The notes: generated by a model from the letters alone, not told the origin. A stretch of 64,000 bases of DNA from Alphaproteobacteria bacterium (GCA_020049775.1 JAGVLO010000015.1:219415-283414), one strand, 5' to 3'. Numbered from the stretch's first letter, positions 34,091 through 44,200 are shown. Translations and numbers: made by a program.

Positions 34091-34891
34091 TTAGGCCGCT
34101 GTCGGGGCTGAATATACCGCAGGACGCCGTTCGCGTATGCCGTTCAGCGTTTCCTGTATCATGGCCTGACATTGGCTTGATAACTCTTTGCGTCCCGCCT
34201 TCTTATCCACTGTCAACGGCGGCAGGAATACCAGCTCGGCGTCAATTGGACCCAACGAAAGGACATTGAACAGGTGCGGTATAAAATCCATATCGCCATA
34301 CCATGCGATATCCGGCCATTGGGTAATATCAATCGGTAATTTGCAAATGTGAGTATAGGTAATCGCAGCGGGCTGGATGGTGAGTTGGCGCTCGCCAAAA
34401 TCACCCTCTGCTAAACTGAAAAGGCCGGATTTAAAAGGATGCAGGCGAATACCGTTACCGGTTGTCGCCTCCGGAAACAGGCTTATGACCGTATCATCGC
34501 TCAGCGCTTTATGAAGCTTTTCCTTCATTTCCTTTACTTTGTCCACGCTACGGTCGATGAACAGGGCGTTACAAAGATGGCAGATATTCCCGACTACCGG
34601 CCATTTTTCTATTTCGCTTTTGGGAGTAAAGCGCACAGGCATCTGGCTACTAAGGATAATGACATCAAGATAAGAGAGGTGGTTGCTTACCAGAAGCAGC
34701 GGGCGTTTGTCACTCGGGCTGCCCGTAACCCTGAGCCTGACACCGGTTATGAACAACATACCCTTGCTGCATAATTGTATCATACGGCTGTATTGAGCTT
34801 GTTTATTCATTCTCTTGGCTATCCACACCGGCGGATACCATAGTGCCGTCCAGATAATGAGCGAGCAAACCTTAAGCGGTGTTTTAAACAT
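34091..34891 (-). CDS. olsA: 1-acyl-glycerol-3-phosphate acyltransferase family (OlsA-like)
   Basis: 266 residues. The PlsC/LPLAT motifs are visible: block I as LLVSNHLSYLDVIIL (NHxxxxD), RFTPKSEIEKWPVVG for block II and ISLFPEATTGNG for block III. An N-terminal hydrophobic segment suggests membrane association. It lies 8 bp after the GNAT-type acyltransferase, the olsB-olsA arrangement that makes ornithine lipids (OlsA O-acylates lyso-ornithine lipid). A generic lysophosphatidate acyltransferase is the alternative. Confidence 0.85.
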   Translation of the reverse strand: MFKTPLKVCSLIIWTALWYPPVWIAKRMNKQAQYSRMIQLCSKGMLFITGVRLRVTGSPSDKRPLLLVSNHLSYLDVIILSSQMPVRFTPKSEIEKWPVVGNICHLCNALFIDRSVDKVKEMKEKLHKALSDDTVISLFPEATTGNGIRLHPFKSGLFSLAEGDFGERQLTIQPAAITYTHICKLPIDITQWPDIAWYGDMDFIPHLFNVLSLGPIDAELVFLPPLTVDKKAGRKELSSQCQAMIQETLNGIRERRPAVYSAPTAA

Positions 34892-34899
34892 ATACTATG

Positions 34900-35739
34900 T
34901 TAGCTGATTTCGCTCATGCCCTTGCCGTAACGCTGGGCGTATTTCTCTGTTACAAGGTCGGTCTTCACCACGATGCCGACATCGACCGTGTTATATTCCT
35001 TGTCAATAACCGCGCCACTGCCAATGTAACCGCTTAAGCGTAAATAGCCTTTTATAAGCGCCGGCAACGAAGAGAATGCTGCCTTCACATTGATTTTTTC
35101 CTTTGGCATGAGGTTCATTTCCACATAGCGCTCAGGCAAGGCTTTCGAGCGCAGGTTCTCTGGCGCAAGGTGATAATGGTGCAAATAGGACAAGGCCATG
35201 GCGTGTTCTTTCGGGTCAATGCCGTGGAAACTAGCGCAGCCAAACATAAGGGCGATGTTAAAGCGCATTACATAAGCGCCGATACCACGCCATAAAAGCT
35301 GCATGACGGCGCGGTTGCGGTATTCGGGGTCCACGCAGGAGCGGCCCACTTCAAGAATTTCGCCAGGGTAGTTCTCAATGGCGCTGATATTATATTCGCT
35401 AGCGCTGTAAAAATGACCAATTTTTTTCATGCCCTCGCGACGCAGCAGGCGGTATGTACCCACCACCTTAATATCACCGTCTGGCTGGTGCGCTACAACC
35501 AGCAAATGATCGCACACATCATCAAATTTATCCATATCACGTTTAGTAGCTCTTATCTCAGGCGTGGCTAACGCACCCATCTCTTCAAAGAATACACGGT
35601 AACGTAGCTTCTGCGACTCAATGATATCTTCATCACGGCTGGCAATAAATACCTCAAGATTACCCGCCTTCAACTCGCCGAGATTGTAGAGTGATTGCGG
35701 CTTGGTCATGGGGCTTATAGTGGGTGCTAATGGTGACAT
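34900..35739 (-). CDS. olsB: GNAT-fold N-acyltransferase (OlsB-like, ornithine lipid synthesis)
   Basis: 279 residues. The OlsB/hemolysin-like pattern is clear: RDEDIIESQKLRYRVFFEEMGA, CDHLLVVAHQPDG, VVGTYRLLRREGM, EILEVGRSCVDPEYRNRAVMQLLWRGIG, then FGCASFHGIDP. It would N-acylate ornithine from acyl-ACP, a first step to ornithine lipids. AAGGAA 3-4 nt before the ATG at 35739 supports the start. Upstream 26 bp lies fur, possibly co-transcribed. Confidence 0.87.
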   Translation of the reverse strand: MSPLAPTISPMTKPQSLYNLGELKAGNLEVFIASRDEDIIESQKLRYRVFFEEMGALATPEIRATKRDMDKFDDVCDHLLVVAHQPDGDIKVVGTYRLLRREGMKKIGHFYSASEYNISAIENYPGEILEVGRSCVDPEYRNRAVMQLLWRGIGAYVMRFNIALMFGCASFHGIDPKEHAMALSYLHHYHLAPENLRSKALPERYVEMNLMPKEKINVKAAFSSLPALIKGYLRLSGYIGSGAVIDKEYNTVDVGIVVKTDLVTEKYAQRYGKGMSEIS

Positions 35740-35765
35740 GAGTTCCTTATAATTCTGATTCGCTG

Positions 35766-36197
35766 CTATTCGTTGCCTGATTTATCAAGGGGCATACCGA
35801 ATAGCTCTAGCCTGTGATCCACAAGCTTATAGCCAAGTTTTTTGGCGATTTCTTTTTGCAAACGCTCGATTTCAGTGTTTGTGAATTCAATAACTTTGCC
35901 GGTCTTTAAATCAATAAGATGGTCGTGGTGGTCGCTCGATGCTTCTTCGTAGCGCGCCCTGCCGTCGCCAAAATCATGACGCTGTGTGATGCCAGCCTCC
36001 TCAAAAAGCTTAACTGTACGGTAAACAGTCGCAATACTGATGTTCGCGTCAACGTCCACGGCGCGCCTGTACAGCATCTCAACATCCGGATGGTCATCAG
36101 ATTCGGAAAGAACGCGCGCAATAACGCGGCGCTGACCCGTCATCTTCAGCCCCTTTTCCGCACACTTTTCTTCAATACGCGAAGCGCGTGCCGCCAT
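35766..36197 (-). CDS. fur: Fur family transcriptional regulator
   Basis: 143 residues. The winged-helix part (KMTGQRRVIARVLSESDDHPDVEMLYRRA, then ISIATVYRTVKLFEEAGI) and the metal site (SSDHHDHLIDLKTGKVIEF) are those of Fur. The CxxC zinc pairs are absent, as in alphaproteobacterial Fur/Mur. It represses iron or manganese uptake genes when metal is bound; which metal is unclear. Irr is a less likely alternative because the HHDHL site is Fur-like. It is first in a probable fur-olsB-olsA unit. Confidence 0.9.
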   Translation of the reverse strand: MAARASRIEEKCAEKGLKMTGQRRVIARVLSESDDHPDVEMLYRRAVDVDANISIATVYRTVKLFEEAGITQRHDFGDGRARYEEASSDHHDHLIDLKTGKVIEFTNTEIERLQKEIAKKLGYKLVDHRLELFGMPLDKSGNE

Positions 36198-36351
36198 ACC
36201 CTGAACCTTTCATTGATTAATCATTTTTTTGCAGCAATTTACACGGAAATACGCACATGGCAAGCATTGCCGCTCGGGTGGCGTATAAAAAGCTGTTTTT
36301 TAACATCATAATCCTTATACTGCAACACGTTCACTTTAGCACATAATAAGT

Positions 36352-37152
36352 ATGCACAGGAAAAACCAAGGGTTTACCCTCATAGAAATATCAATGGTTC
36401 TAGTCGCCGTAGGGTTACTGGTTGGGGCGATTCTTGCTGGTCAGACGCTCATACAAAATGCCCGTTTGCTTTCGATAAGCACACAGGTGGAAAGCTACAA
36501 GGAAGCCATCGTTCTGTTCAAAGCCAAATATAAAAATCTGCCTGGCGATATGCCCAACGCCACCACTTTCTGGGGTACGGACGCCGCCTGTCCCACCACG
36601 CCTTCTAACGATATTCCCAAGACCGCGACATGCGATGGCAACGGCGATACGTTTGTTGGGGACAGCAATGGCAGCATCTTCGGCGGTGCTATCCGCTGGT
36701 ATGAGAGCTATCGTTTCTGGCAACAGCTTTCTAATGCCACGCTGGTTGACGGTTCCTATACTGGCACAACGTCCAGTGCAAATACACTCGGTGTTGCACC
36801 GGGCATGAATATCCCCAACAGCAAGGTTCAGGGCAACGGGTTCTCCATGCTGCATGTGTTACCCGGGCCTGCAACAGGCGCGTTTAACGCTAACTACCGG
36901 CATGTGTTTGTGTATGGCACAGCTGTCAGTGCGCAAGCCAGCACCTATAATCCTGGCCTGACCGCTGCAGAGGCATTCATGATTGACCAGAAGGTCGATG
37001 ATGGAAGCCCGGGTACGGGCTATGTTTTGTCGTTCACACCCGACCTTTCCAACACCAAAGACTGCGCCGATACAAATATCGAAAACACTGCCGAATATAA
37101 ATCTCTGGTTGAAGGCACTAACTGTTCACTCATTTTCATTACGGGGTTCTGA
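36352..37152 (+). CDS. Type IV pilin-like protein, paralogue 1
   Basis: 266 residues. A 7-residue leader ending in Gly precedes FTLIEISMVLVAVGLLVGAILAG, the prepilin cleavage and N-methylation segment with Glu5. The body shares LPGD, WGTDAACPTT, IPKTATCDGNGD (a calcium-loop-like Cys-Asn-Gly turn) and a C-terminal CSLIFITGF with the two genes that follow. It is followed after 3 bp by paralogue 2. Type IV pilin or type II secretion pseudopilin; no assembly genes are nearby. Confidence 0.87.
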   Translation: MHRKNQGFTLIEISMVLVAVGLLVGAILAGQTLIQNARLLSISTQVESYKEAIVLFKAKYKNLPGDMPNATTFWGTDAACPTTPSNDIPKTATCDGNGDTFVGDSNGSIFGGAIRWYESYRFWQQLSNATLVDGSYTGTTSSANTLGVAPGMNIPNSKVQGNGFSMLHVLPGPATGAFNANYRHVFVYGTAVSAQASTYNPGLTAAEAFMIDQKVDDGSPGTGYVLSFTPDLSNTKDCADTNIENTAEYKSLVEGTNCSLIFITGF

Positions 37153-37155
37153 TTT

Positions 37156-37944
37156 ATGGCGTCGCGCAAAAATGGCTTCACGCTTATCGAAATGTCCATG
37201 GTGCTGCTCATCATCAGCCTGCTGGTGGGCGCTATCATGCTAGGGCAGACGCTGATTCGTCAGGCGCAGCTCAAAAGCGTTGCCACCGAGTATGACGTAA
37301 ACCTCAAGGCACTAAAGGAATTCCGGGATAAATACTTTGGCCTTCCCGGTGACATTACTAACGCTGAATCCATATGGGGTTCGGACGCCAGTTGCCCCAG
37401 CACCGCCTATAACACTATTCCAAAAACTGCCACCTGCAACGGCGATGGCAACGGCACAATAGGTAGCAGCGACGTGAACGGCAGTTTATCCAGCCCTAAC
37501 GAGTGGTACCGCGCATGGCAGCAATTATCCAATGCCGGACTTGTCAAGGGTACATTCACCGGTGCGGGCGGCCCCGGCGGTGCGGCAGAGGCAGTAATTG
37601 GTGTAAACGTCCCCGCCTCACAACTTTCCGGTGCGGGTTGGAGCCTGACGTATTTCCTGCTTAACACCACGGGTATGCTATGGGCTGATCAATATGGGCA
37701 TGTACTTCATCTGGGTGGTTTTCAGAGCGGCACGTTTTCGCGCGGTACAATACTCACCCCAGAAGAAGCCATGAGTCTTGATATGAAAATCGATGACGGA
37801 AAACCCGGCCGCGGACTAGTGCGCGTATGGCGCAGCACCATGCAGCCGGACTGCACTACCGCAGATAGTACGCAGGATCTTGCCAACTACAACGGTGACT
37901 TTACCGAGCGCGCCTGCTCGCTGATATTTATTTTAGGCATGTAA
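37156..37944 (+). CDS. Type IV pilin-like protein, paralogue 2
   Basis: 262 residues with a 7-residue leader ending in Gly before FTLIEMSMVLLIISLLVGAIMLG. It shares with its neighbours LPGD, WGSDASCPST, IPKTATCNGDGNG, a WQQLSNA segment and the end CSLIFILGM. Only 1 bp separates it from paralogue 3. All key pilin residues are present. Confidence 0.87.
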   Translation: MASRKNGFTLIEMSMVLLIISLLVGAIMLGQTLIRQAQLKSVATEYDVNLKALKEFRDKYFGLPGDITNAESIWGSDASCPSTAYNTIPKTATCNGDGNGTIGSSDVNGSLSSPNEWYRAWQQLSNAGLVKGTFTGAGGPGGAAEAVIGVNVPASQLSGAGWSLTYFLLNTTGMLWADQYGHVLHLGGFQSGTFSRGTILTPEEAMSLDMKIDDGKPGRGLVRVWRSTMQPDCTTADSTQDLANYNGDFTERACSLIFILGM

Positions 37945-37945
37945 T

Positions 37946-38764
37946 ATGAAAACCAGATACCATTTGCAAAAAGGCTTCACGCTCACCGAGCTGGCAATCG
38001 TTATCACCCTGCTCGCGCTTATACTGGGCGGCATCGTTGTAGGCCAGAACATGATGCGCAGTGCGGAGTTGCGGGCAGTTACAACCGAAATTGTGCGTTA
38101 CAGCCGTGCTGTACATGAATTCCGTGATAAATTCCGCGCCCTGCCCGGTGATTTTTCGGAAGCAACGACCATATGGGGCGCAGCCAATGCCAATGCTGCT
38201 GCCTGTTCAGTCACTATCGGCACTGGTACACAAACCTGTAATGGCAACGGCGACGGGCGTATAGCACCACAGAATAATGATTCCGCGGGCCTGCAATATG
38301 AGCAGTTCCGTGCATGGCAGCATATGGGCAATGCCGCATTACTTGAAGGTAAATTCAGCGGTGTTGCAGGCCCCCTCAATGTCCAAGATGCCGTGACGAA
38401 AACCAATGTGCCTGCTTCACGGCTGGCCGGTGCCGGATATACACTCATCAGCCTTACAGCAAATGAAACTGCAGGAAATGCCCATTACTACCCACTCAAT
38501 TATATGCACGTCCTGCAACTCGGTGCTGATCTGGCTGATACCGTGCCAAGCACCACACTTGCGCCCGCACTGACAACGCAGGAAGCCTTTGCGCTGGACG
38601 CTAAGCAGGATGACGGGCTGCCTGCCAGCGGCAACATCATCGCCGCAAAAAATACCAGCCCCTACACACCCGATTGTACCGATAACGACGTACCAGCCCT
38701 CGCCCGCTACGACAACGAGCAGGAAGGCTACAAATGCAGCCTGCTATTTCTATTAGGGCTTTAA
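37946..38764 (+). CDS. Type IV pilin-like protein, paralogue 3
   Basis: 272 residues with a 10-residue leader ending in Gly before FTLTELAIVITLLALILGGIVVG. It has ALPGD, a QTCNGNGDGRIAPQN calcium-loop-like turn, FRAWQHMGNAALLEG and the end CSLLFLLGL. It is the most divergent of the three. Its 3' end overlaps nadC (convergent) by 12 bp. Confidence 0.87.
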   Translation: MKTRYHLQKGFTLTELAIVITLLALILGGIVVGQNMMRSAELRAVTTEIVRYSRAVHEFRDKFRALPGDFSEATTIWGAANANAAACSVTIGTGTQTCNGNGDGRIAPQNNDSAGLQYEQFRAWQHMGNAALLEGKFSGVAGPLNVQDAVTKTNVPASRLAGAGYTLISLTANETAGNAHYYPLNYMHVLQLGADLADTVPSTTLAPALTTQEAFALDAKQDDGLPASGNIIAAKNTSPYTPDCTDNDVPALARYDNEQEGYKCSLLFLLGL

Positions 38765-39619
38765 GGTGATATCGGCACCGATGTCTGCCGCCGGTGCAGA
38801 GTGTGTCAATTTACCGACGGAAATATAATCCACGCCTGCATCCGCGATAGCGCGCACGCTCTCCAATGATACGCCGCCGGACACTTCCAGCGGCACTTTA
38901 CCACCGGATAGCGCCACTGCTTTTTTAATGTCGGCGATGCTCATATTATCGAGCATGATACGCTCGGGCATGGCTGCAATAGCTTCTTCCACCTGTGCCA
39001 GCGTATCGCACTCCACCACAACCGGCAGCTTGCTTTCCGCCCGCACTTTCTGCACCGCATTCATAATGCTGCCATACACGGCAATATGGTTGTCCTTAAT
39101 CAACACCATGTCATCAAGGCGCATGCGGTGATTAAGCCCGCCGCCTGCCCGCACAGAGTATTTATCGAGTATGCGTAGGTTAGGCATGGTTTTGCGGGTA
39201 TCCAATATTTTTGCTTTTGTCCCCGCAACAGCAGTAGCGAATTGTGAGGTTAGTTTGGCAATGCCGCACATGCGCTGCATCAGGTTGAGTGTCACGCGTT
39301 CTCCGGTAAGGAGTAACTGTGCGCTTCCTGTAGCACGGGCAATGGTTGCGCCTGCCTTTACAGAAGCACCTTCTTTGGAAAGGACGCTTACCCGAATATC
39401 CGCACCCAGTTTTTTATACACCATGGCAGGAATAAATCCGCCGCACACCGTCAAATCTTCACGGGCGTTGAAATCCATCTGCGCCAAAGCTGTTTTTGGT
39501 ATCAGCAGCTGCGAGGTGACGTCGCCTTGCCCGATATCTTCCGCAAGCGCTTGCGCAATAATATGTTCAACCAATGTGTTGTCGGGCGGCGTTAGGTCCA
39601 TAAGCGGCTTATTTAGCAT
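38753..39619 (-). CDS. nadC: Nicotinate-nucleotide pyrophosphorylase (carboxylating)
   Basis: 288 residues, the usual length. It converts quinolinate and PRPP to nicotinate mononucleotide in NAD synthesis. Motifs: NFNAREDLTVCGG-like start (FNAREDLTVCG), ERVTLNLMQRMCGIAKLT, LDTRKTMPNLRILDKYSVRAGGGLNHRMRL, DDMVLIKDNHI, and EVSGGVSLESVRAIADAGVDYISVG. Divergent, 83 bp from the sdhA-like gene. No nadA or canonical nadB is in the window. Confidence 0.96.
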   Translation of the reverse strand: MLNKPLMDLTPPDNTLVEHIIAQALAEDIGQGDVTSQLLIPKTALAQMDFNAREDLTVCGGFIPAMVYKKLGADIRVSVLSKEGASVKAGATIARATGSAQLLLTGERVTLNLMQRMCGIAKLTSQFATAVAGTKAKILDTRKTMPNLRILDKYSVRAGGGLNHRMRLDDMVLIKDNHIAVYGSIMNAVQKVRAESKLPVVVECDTLAQVEEAIAAMPERIMLDNMSIADIKKAVALSGGKVPLEVSGGVSLESVRAIADAGVDYISVGKLTHSAPAADIGADITLKP

Positions 39620-39702
39620 GATAAATATGTGATAACAAGCGATTGCTCTAAACCGCCAAGACTGTATGATTGCAGCCTATTGCCATAACGGAATAACCTA
39701 TT

Positions 39703-41505
39703 GTGAGTGCTTACAGCTTTATCCATCATTACCATGATGTGCTGGTCATCGGTGCCGGCGGGGCTGGGTTGCGCGCGAGCGTCGCCGCCAGCGAGTTGAA
39801 CCACTCTGTCGCCTGCCTTTCCAAAGTTCCTTCCACACGTAGCCACACGGTAGCCGCACAAGGCGGCATAAACGCGGCACTGGGTAACCGTGGCCATGAC
39901 GACTGGCACTGGCATATGTACGACACCATCAAGGGTTCTGACTGGCTGGGCGATCAGGACGCGATTGCATTGATGTGCGAACGCGCGCCGGAAGCAGTCA
40001 TCGAACTTGAGAAAATGGGTATGCCCTTCACGCGGGATGAAAACGGGCGCATCTACCAACGCGCTTACGGCGGCCAGAAAACCGAATATGGCAAAGGCGA
40101 CACTGCCTACCGCGCCTGTGCAGTGGCCGACCGCACAGGGCATTCGCTGCTGCACACGCTTTATGCACAAGCACTGCGCCAGAAGGTAGAGTTTTACATC
40201 GAATATACCGCCCTCGACCTGCTGATGGATGAGCATAACATTTGCCGTGGCGTTGCAGCATGGTGCATGGAAACGGGCGAACTGCATATTTTCCACGCCC
40301 ACACCACTATTCTTGCCACGGGTGGGTTCGGGCAGGTGTATGCCTCCACCACCGCATCTACCATCTGCACAGGCGACGGCAACGCCATGTGCCTGCGCGC
40401 TGGCCTACCTTTACAGGATATGGAATTCATTCAGTTTCATCCCACCGGACTTTACGGAAGCGGTGTATTGATTACCGAAGGCGCGCGCGGCGAAGGCGCA
40501 ATACTCAAAAATGCCAAAGGCGAACGCTTCATGGAACGTTATTCGCCTGCCAGCAAGGAACTGGCCTCCCGCGATATCATTGCCCGCGCCATGATGCAGG
40601 AAATCATGGAAGGCCGCGGCTGCGGGCCAAAGGCCGATTATCTGCATTTATGCATGGAACATCTGTCACCGGACATTATAAAATACAAGCTTCCCGCCAT
40701 CAGCAGCATTGCCCGCACCTTCACAGGGCTGGATATCACCAAAGACCCCATACCGGTATTGCCTGCCGTGCATTATACCATGGGGGGGATTCCGTGTAAC
40801 CGCAACAGCCAGGTAGTAACACTCGACAGCAAGCAGCAGGAAAAGCTGGTTTGCGGCCTTATGGCCATCGGCGAGGCGTCCTGCACATCGGTGCATGGAG
40901 CAAACAGACTGGGCTGCAACGCCCTGCTCGAGCTGGTTGTGTTTGGCAAAATGGCTGGTGAAACTGCCGCCCGCGCCGTAGCGCCCGATGCCACACACCC
41001 TAAAATATCGGATATGACGCTTGAGCCTGTTATCACGAGATTTGACTCTCTCAGAAACCGTCAAGGCACCACACGCCCCAACCAGATTCGCAAAGCCTTG
41101 CAGCAAGCCATGCTTGAGAACGCTAATATTTTCCGTTCGGGGGATATACTGGCAGTTGGTCAGCGTAAATTGCGCAGCTTGTGGGACGCCATGCAACAAG
41201 ACTTGCACGTATCCGACCACTCCATGATATGGAATAACGACCTGCTGGACGCACTCGAGACCGACAATTTGCTTAGGCAGGCGACAGTCATGGCCGCCTC
41301 GGCCCTTGAGCGCAGGGAAAGCCGCGGCGCACACTGGCGAAACGACTACCCCATGCGTAATGACGAGGAATGGCTGAAGCATAGCGTGGGGTTTGTGGAT
41401 GATCTGGGCAATGTCCGGATGCAATACCGCCCTGTGCGGCTTAGCGGCCAAGAGACAGAAACCCTTGCACCCATTTCGTTTCCGCCGGAAGTGCGCGCCA
41501 CCTGA
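39703..41505 (+). CDS. sdhA: Succinate dehydrogenase flavoprotein-type subunit, orphan
   Basis: 600 residues, SdhA length rather than NadB (about 530). FAD motifs: DVLVIGAGGAGLRAS; the covalent-FAD His in TRSHTVAAQGGI; and GDWLGDQDAI-like text (SDWLGDQDAI). Active-site regions: FHPTGLYGSGVLITEGARGEG and VHYTMGGIPCN. It lacks sdhB, sdhC and sdhD neighbours and is divergent from nadC. Either a relocated SdhA or a paralogue used for another dicarboxylate or aspartate oxidation. The retained covalent-FAD His argues for the SDH/FRD type. Confidence 0.88.
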   Translation: MSAYSFIHHYHDVLVIGAGGAGLRASVAASELNHSVACLSKVPSTRSHTVAAQGGINAALGNRGHDDWHWHMYDTIKGSDWLGDQDAIALMCERAPEAVIELEKMGMPFTRDENGRIYQRAYGGQKTEYGKGDTAYRACAVADRTGHSLLHTLYAQALRQKVEFYIEYTALDLLMDEHNICRGVAAWCMETGELHIFHAHTTILATGGFGQVYASTTASTICTGDGNAMCLRAGLPLQDMEFIQFHPTGLYGSGVLITEGARGEGAILKNAKGERFMERYSPASKELASRDIIARAMMQEIMEGRGCGPKADYLHLCMEHLSPDIIKYKLPAISSIARTFTGLDITKDPIPVLPAVHYTMGGIPCNRNSQVVTLDSKQQEKLVCGLMAIGEASCTSVHGANRLGCNALLELVVFGKMAGETAARAVAPDATHPKISDMTLEPVITRFDSLRNRQGTTRPNQIRKALQQAMLENANIFRSGDILAVGQRKLRSLWDAMQQDLHVSDHSMIWNNDLLDALETDNLLRQATVMAASALERRESRGAHWRNDYPMRNDEEWLKHSVGFVDDLGNVRMQYRPVRLSGQETETLAPISFPPEVRAT

Positions 41506-41623
41506 TTCTGTGGCAATAATACGCCAGTGGCATCAAACCAAGGGCTGGCCTGCATCTGCGCCTTGACACGCGCCATTAAGCCTATAAATTCCTTAACTTA
41601 TCCTAATAATTTCAGAGAATCCC

Positions 41624-43537
41624 ATGGTTAGCATCACACTGCCTGACGGCAGCAAAAAAGAATTTCCCGGCGCAGTGACAGGCGAAGAAGTTGCCGCCAG
41701 CATCGGCGCGGGCCTTGCCAAGGCTGCGCTGGCCATACGCGTGGATGGGCAACTACTCGACCTGTATATGCCCATCGATAAGGATGCCTCCGTACAAATC
41801 ATTACAGGCAGGGACGCCGACGGTCTGGAATTGATTCGCCATGACTGCGCCCATTTGCTCGCCGAAGCGGTAAAAGAGCTATTCCCTGAAACGCAGGTGA
41901 CCATCGGCCCTGCTATTGATACCGGCTTTTATTATGACTTCTCACGCCCGACGCCCTTTTCAACCAATGACCTTGAGTCTATTGAAAAGCGCATGAAAGA
42001 GATTGTGGCGCGAGGTGAACAGATACGCCGCGAAACATGGAAACGCGACGATGCCGTTACATTCTTCAAATCCATCGGCGAACATTACAAGGCCGAAATC
42101 ATTGCTTCTATTCCTGCCGATCAGGATATTTCATTATACCGCCAAGGGGAATTCATCGACCTCTGCCGTGGCCCGCACGCGCCATCAACCGCCAAAGTGG
42201 GAACGGCTTTCAAGCTGCTGAAAGTAGCCGGTGCTTACTGGCGCGGCGATTCCAAGAATGAAATGCTGCAACGCATTTACGGCACGGCGTGGGCCAGCGA
42301 GAAAGACCTGAAAAACTACCTCACCATGATGGAGGAAGCCGAAAAGCGCGACCACCGCAAGCTGGGCCGCGAGCTTGATTTGTTCCATATCGAGGAACAC
42401 AGCCCGGGCATGATTTTCTGGCACGATAAGGGCTGGACCATCTACCGCGCTATCGAGAATTTCGTGCGCCAGAAAATCCGCAAGGCCAACTATATCGAGG
42501 TCAAAACACCTACTCTGGTTGACCGCAGCCTGTGGGAAGCCTCTGGCCACTGGGAAAAGTTCCGCGAAAACATGTTCGTCTCCAATTCCGATGAAGACCA
42601 TGTGCTTTGCGTAAAACCCATGAACTGCCCTTGCCATGTCCAGATATTCAATCAGGGTATCAAGAGCTACCGCGACCTGCCGCTGCGTATGGCTGAGTTC
42701 GGCAGCTGCCACCGCAACGAGCCTTCCGGTTCGCTACACGGCATCATGCGTATCCGCGGCTTTGTACAGGACGACGCCCATATTTTCTGCATGGAAGAGC
42801 AAATCACCTCTGAAACCGTGGCTTTCTGCGCCCTGCTGAAGGATGTCTATAAGGCCTTCGGCTTTACGGAAATCATGGTCAAATTCTCTGACCGCCCCGC
42901 CAAACGCGCCGGAACAGACGCCACATGGGACAAGGCCGAAGGCGCTCTGAAAGCCGCAGTAAACACCGCAGGACTCGAGTACACGCTCAACCCAGGCGAA
43001 GGCGCTTTCTACGGCCCTAAGCTGGAATTCGTGCTGCGTGACGCCATTGGCCGCGACTGGCAATGCGGCACATTGCAGGTGGATTTCGTGCTGCCGGAAC
43101 GCCTGAACGCCAATTATATCGCGCCGGACGGCTCTAAGCAGCGTCCCGTTATGCTGCACCGCGCCATTTTAGGCTCGCTGGAGCGCTTTATCGGCATCCT
43201 CATTGAGGAATACTCAGGCAAATTCCCGCTTTGGCTCACGCCTGCGCAGGTGGTGGTGGCCACCATTACCGAGGCCGCCGACGATTACGCCCGCGAGGTA
43301 CACGAAAAGCTCCTGAACGCTGGAATCCGCGCCGAACTCGATATTTCGAACAATAAAATTAACTATAAGGTGCGTGAGCACTCTACCCTGAAAATACCGG
43401 TTATGTTCGTGGTTGGGGCTAAAGAGCAGGAAACCCAGAGTGTTTCCATACGCCGCCTTGGCTCTGAACAGCAGCAGGTGGCCGCCTTTGACAAGGCCAT
43501 GGCTGATTTGCTTGAAGAAGCGCGCCTGCCTTTATAA
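41624..43537 (+). CDS. thrS: Threonyl-tRNA synthetase
   Basis: 637 residues, the normal length. Domains in order: TGS (about 1-62, ending [12 protein letters not shown]), the editing-type N2 domain with [16 protein letters not shown], the class II core with [10 protein letters not shown] (a zinc Cys), [22 protein letters not shown] (motif 2) and [20 protein letters not shown] (motif 3), then the anticodon-binding domain from about 535. It charges tRNA-Thr. A 150-bp gap separates it from infC, the classic thrS-infC arrangement. Confidence 0.98.
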   Translation: MVSITLPDGSKKEFPGAVTGEEVAASIGAGLAKAALAIRVDGQLLDLYMPIDKDASVQIITGRDADGLELIRHDCAHLLAEAVKELFPETQVTIGPAIDTGFYYDFSRPTPFSTNDLESIEKRMKEIVARGEQIRRETWKRDDAVTFFKSIGEHYKAEIIASIPADQDISLYRQGEFIDLCRGPHAPSTAKVGTAFKLLKVAGAYWRGDSKNEMLQRIYGTAWASEKDLKNYLTMMEEAEKRDHRKLGRELDLFHIEEHSPGMIFWHDKGWTIYRAIENFVRQKIRKANYIEVKTPTLVDRSLWEASGHWEKFRENMFVSNSDEDHVLCVKPMNCPCHVQIFNQGIKSYRDLPLRMAEFGSCHRNEPSGSLHGIMRIRGFVQDDAHIFCMEEQITSETVAFCALLKDVYKAFGFTEIMVKFSDRPAKRAGTDATWDKAEGALKAAVNTAGLEYTLNPGEGAFYGPKLEFVLRDAIGRDWQCGTLQVDFVLPERLNANYIAPDGSKQRPVMLHRAILGSLERFIGILIEEYSGKFPLWLTPAQVVVATITEAADDYAREVHEKLLNAGIRAELDISNNKINYKVREHSTLKIPVMFVVGAKEQETQSVSIRRLGSEQQQVAAFDKAMADLLEEARLPL

Positions 43538-43687
43538 GTTTTTATAAGCTTTTTGCTTGCTTTTCTGCTGGCCAGAGGTATGTAGAAAGGCCCTGCAAAT
43601 GTTTTTTAACCTTTGTCAGGTAATATTATTTTTCGTGTTTTTAACAAATATTGGAGGATTGTTTGCATAAAAGGAGTTTAGGGGTCT

Positions 43688-44200
43688 ATGAGTAAAGCTG
43701 ACGAACCCCGCGTCAACACCCAGATTGTTGCAGCGTCTATCCGTTTGGTGGACCAGAACGGCGAAATGGTCGGTGTTGTATCTGTTAATGAAGGGCTCAA
43801 GCTCGCAGAACAGGCAAACCTGGACCTTGTAGAGGTCTCTCCCAATGCAAGCCCACCCGTTTGTAAGATTCTCGATTACGGGAAGTACAAATACGAAATC
43901 CAGAAAAAGGCTCATGAGGCCCGCAAAAAGCAGAAGGTTATCCAGATTAAGGAAATCAAGCTGCGTCCCACCATCGATAAACATGACCTGCAGATAAAAA
44001 TCCGCAACGTTATGGGTTTCCTCGATGAAGGTGACAAGGTACGCATCACCCTGCGTTTCCGTGGCCGTGAAATGGACCATCAGGAACTGGGTATGCAGGT
44101 GCTTGAGCGCGTACAAGAAGCGCTTAAAGATAACTGCAAAATCGAGCAGTCGCCGCGCATCGAAGGCAAACAGATTGTGATGATCGTAGCCCCCAAGTAA
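43688..44200 (+). CDS. infC: Translation initiation factor IF-3
   Basis: 170 residues. Signature: ISVNEGLKLAEQANLDLVEVSPNA-type N-domain (SVNEGLKLAEQANLDLVEV), then ICDYGKYKYE-like text (ILDYGKYKYEIQKKA) and ITLRFRGREMDHQELG. It starts at an ordinary ATG rather than the AUU common elsewhere; AAGGAG lies about 11 nt upstream. It binds the 30S subunit and checks the start codon. rpmI and rplT, which often follow, are absent; the next gene is convergent. Confidence 0.97.
   Translation: MSKADEPRVNTQIVAASIRLVDQNGEMVGVVSVNEGLKLAEQANLDLVEVSPNASPPVCKILDYGKYKYEIQKKAHEARKKQKVIQIKEIKLRPTIDKHDLQIKIRNVMGFLDEGDKVRITLRFRGREMDHQELGMQVLERVQEALKDNCKIEQSPRIEGKQIVMIVAPK

Noticed and set aside
40666..41451. 261-codon minus-strand ORF inside the sdhA-type gene
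   Set aside because: Antisense shadow; the plus-strand frame carries all SdhA motifs.
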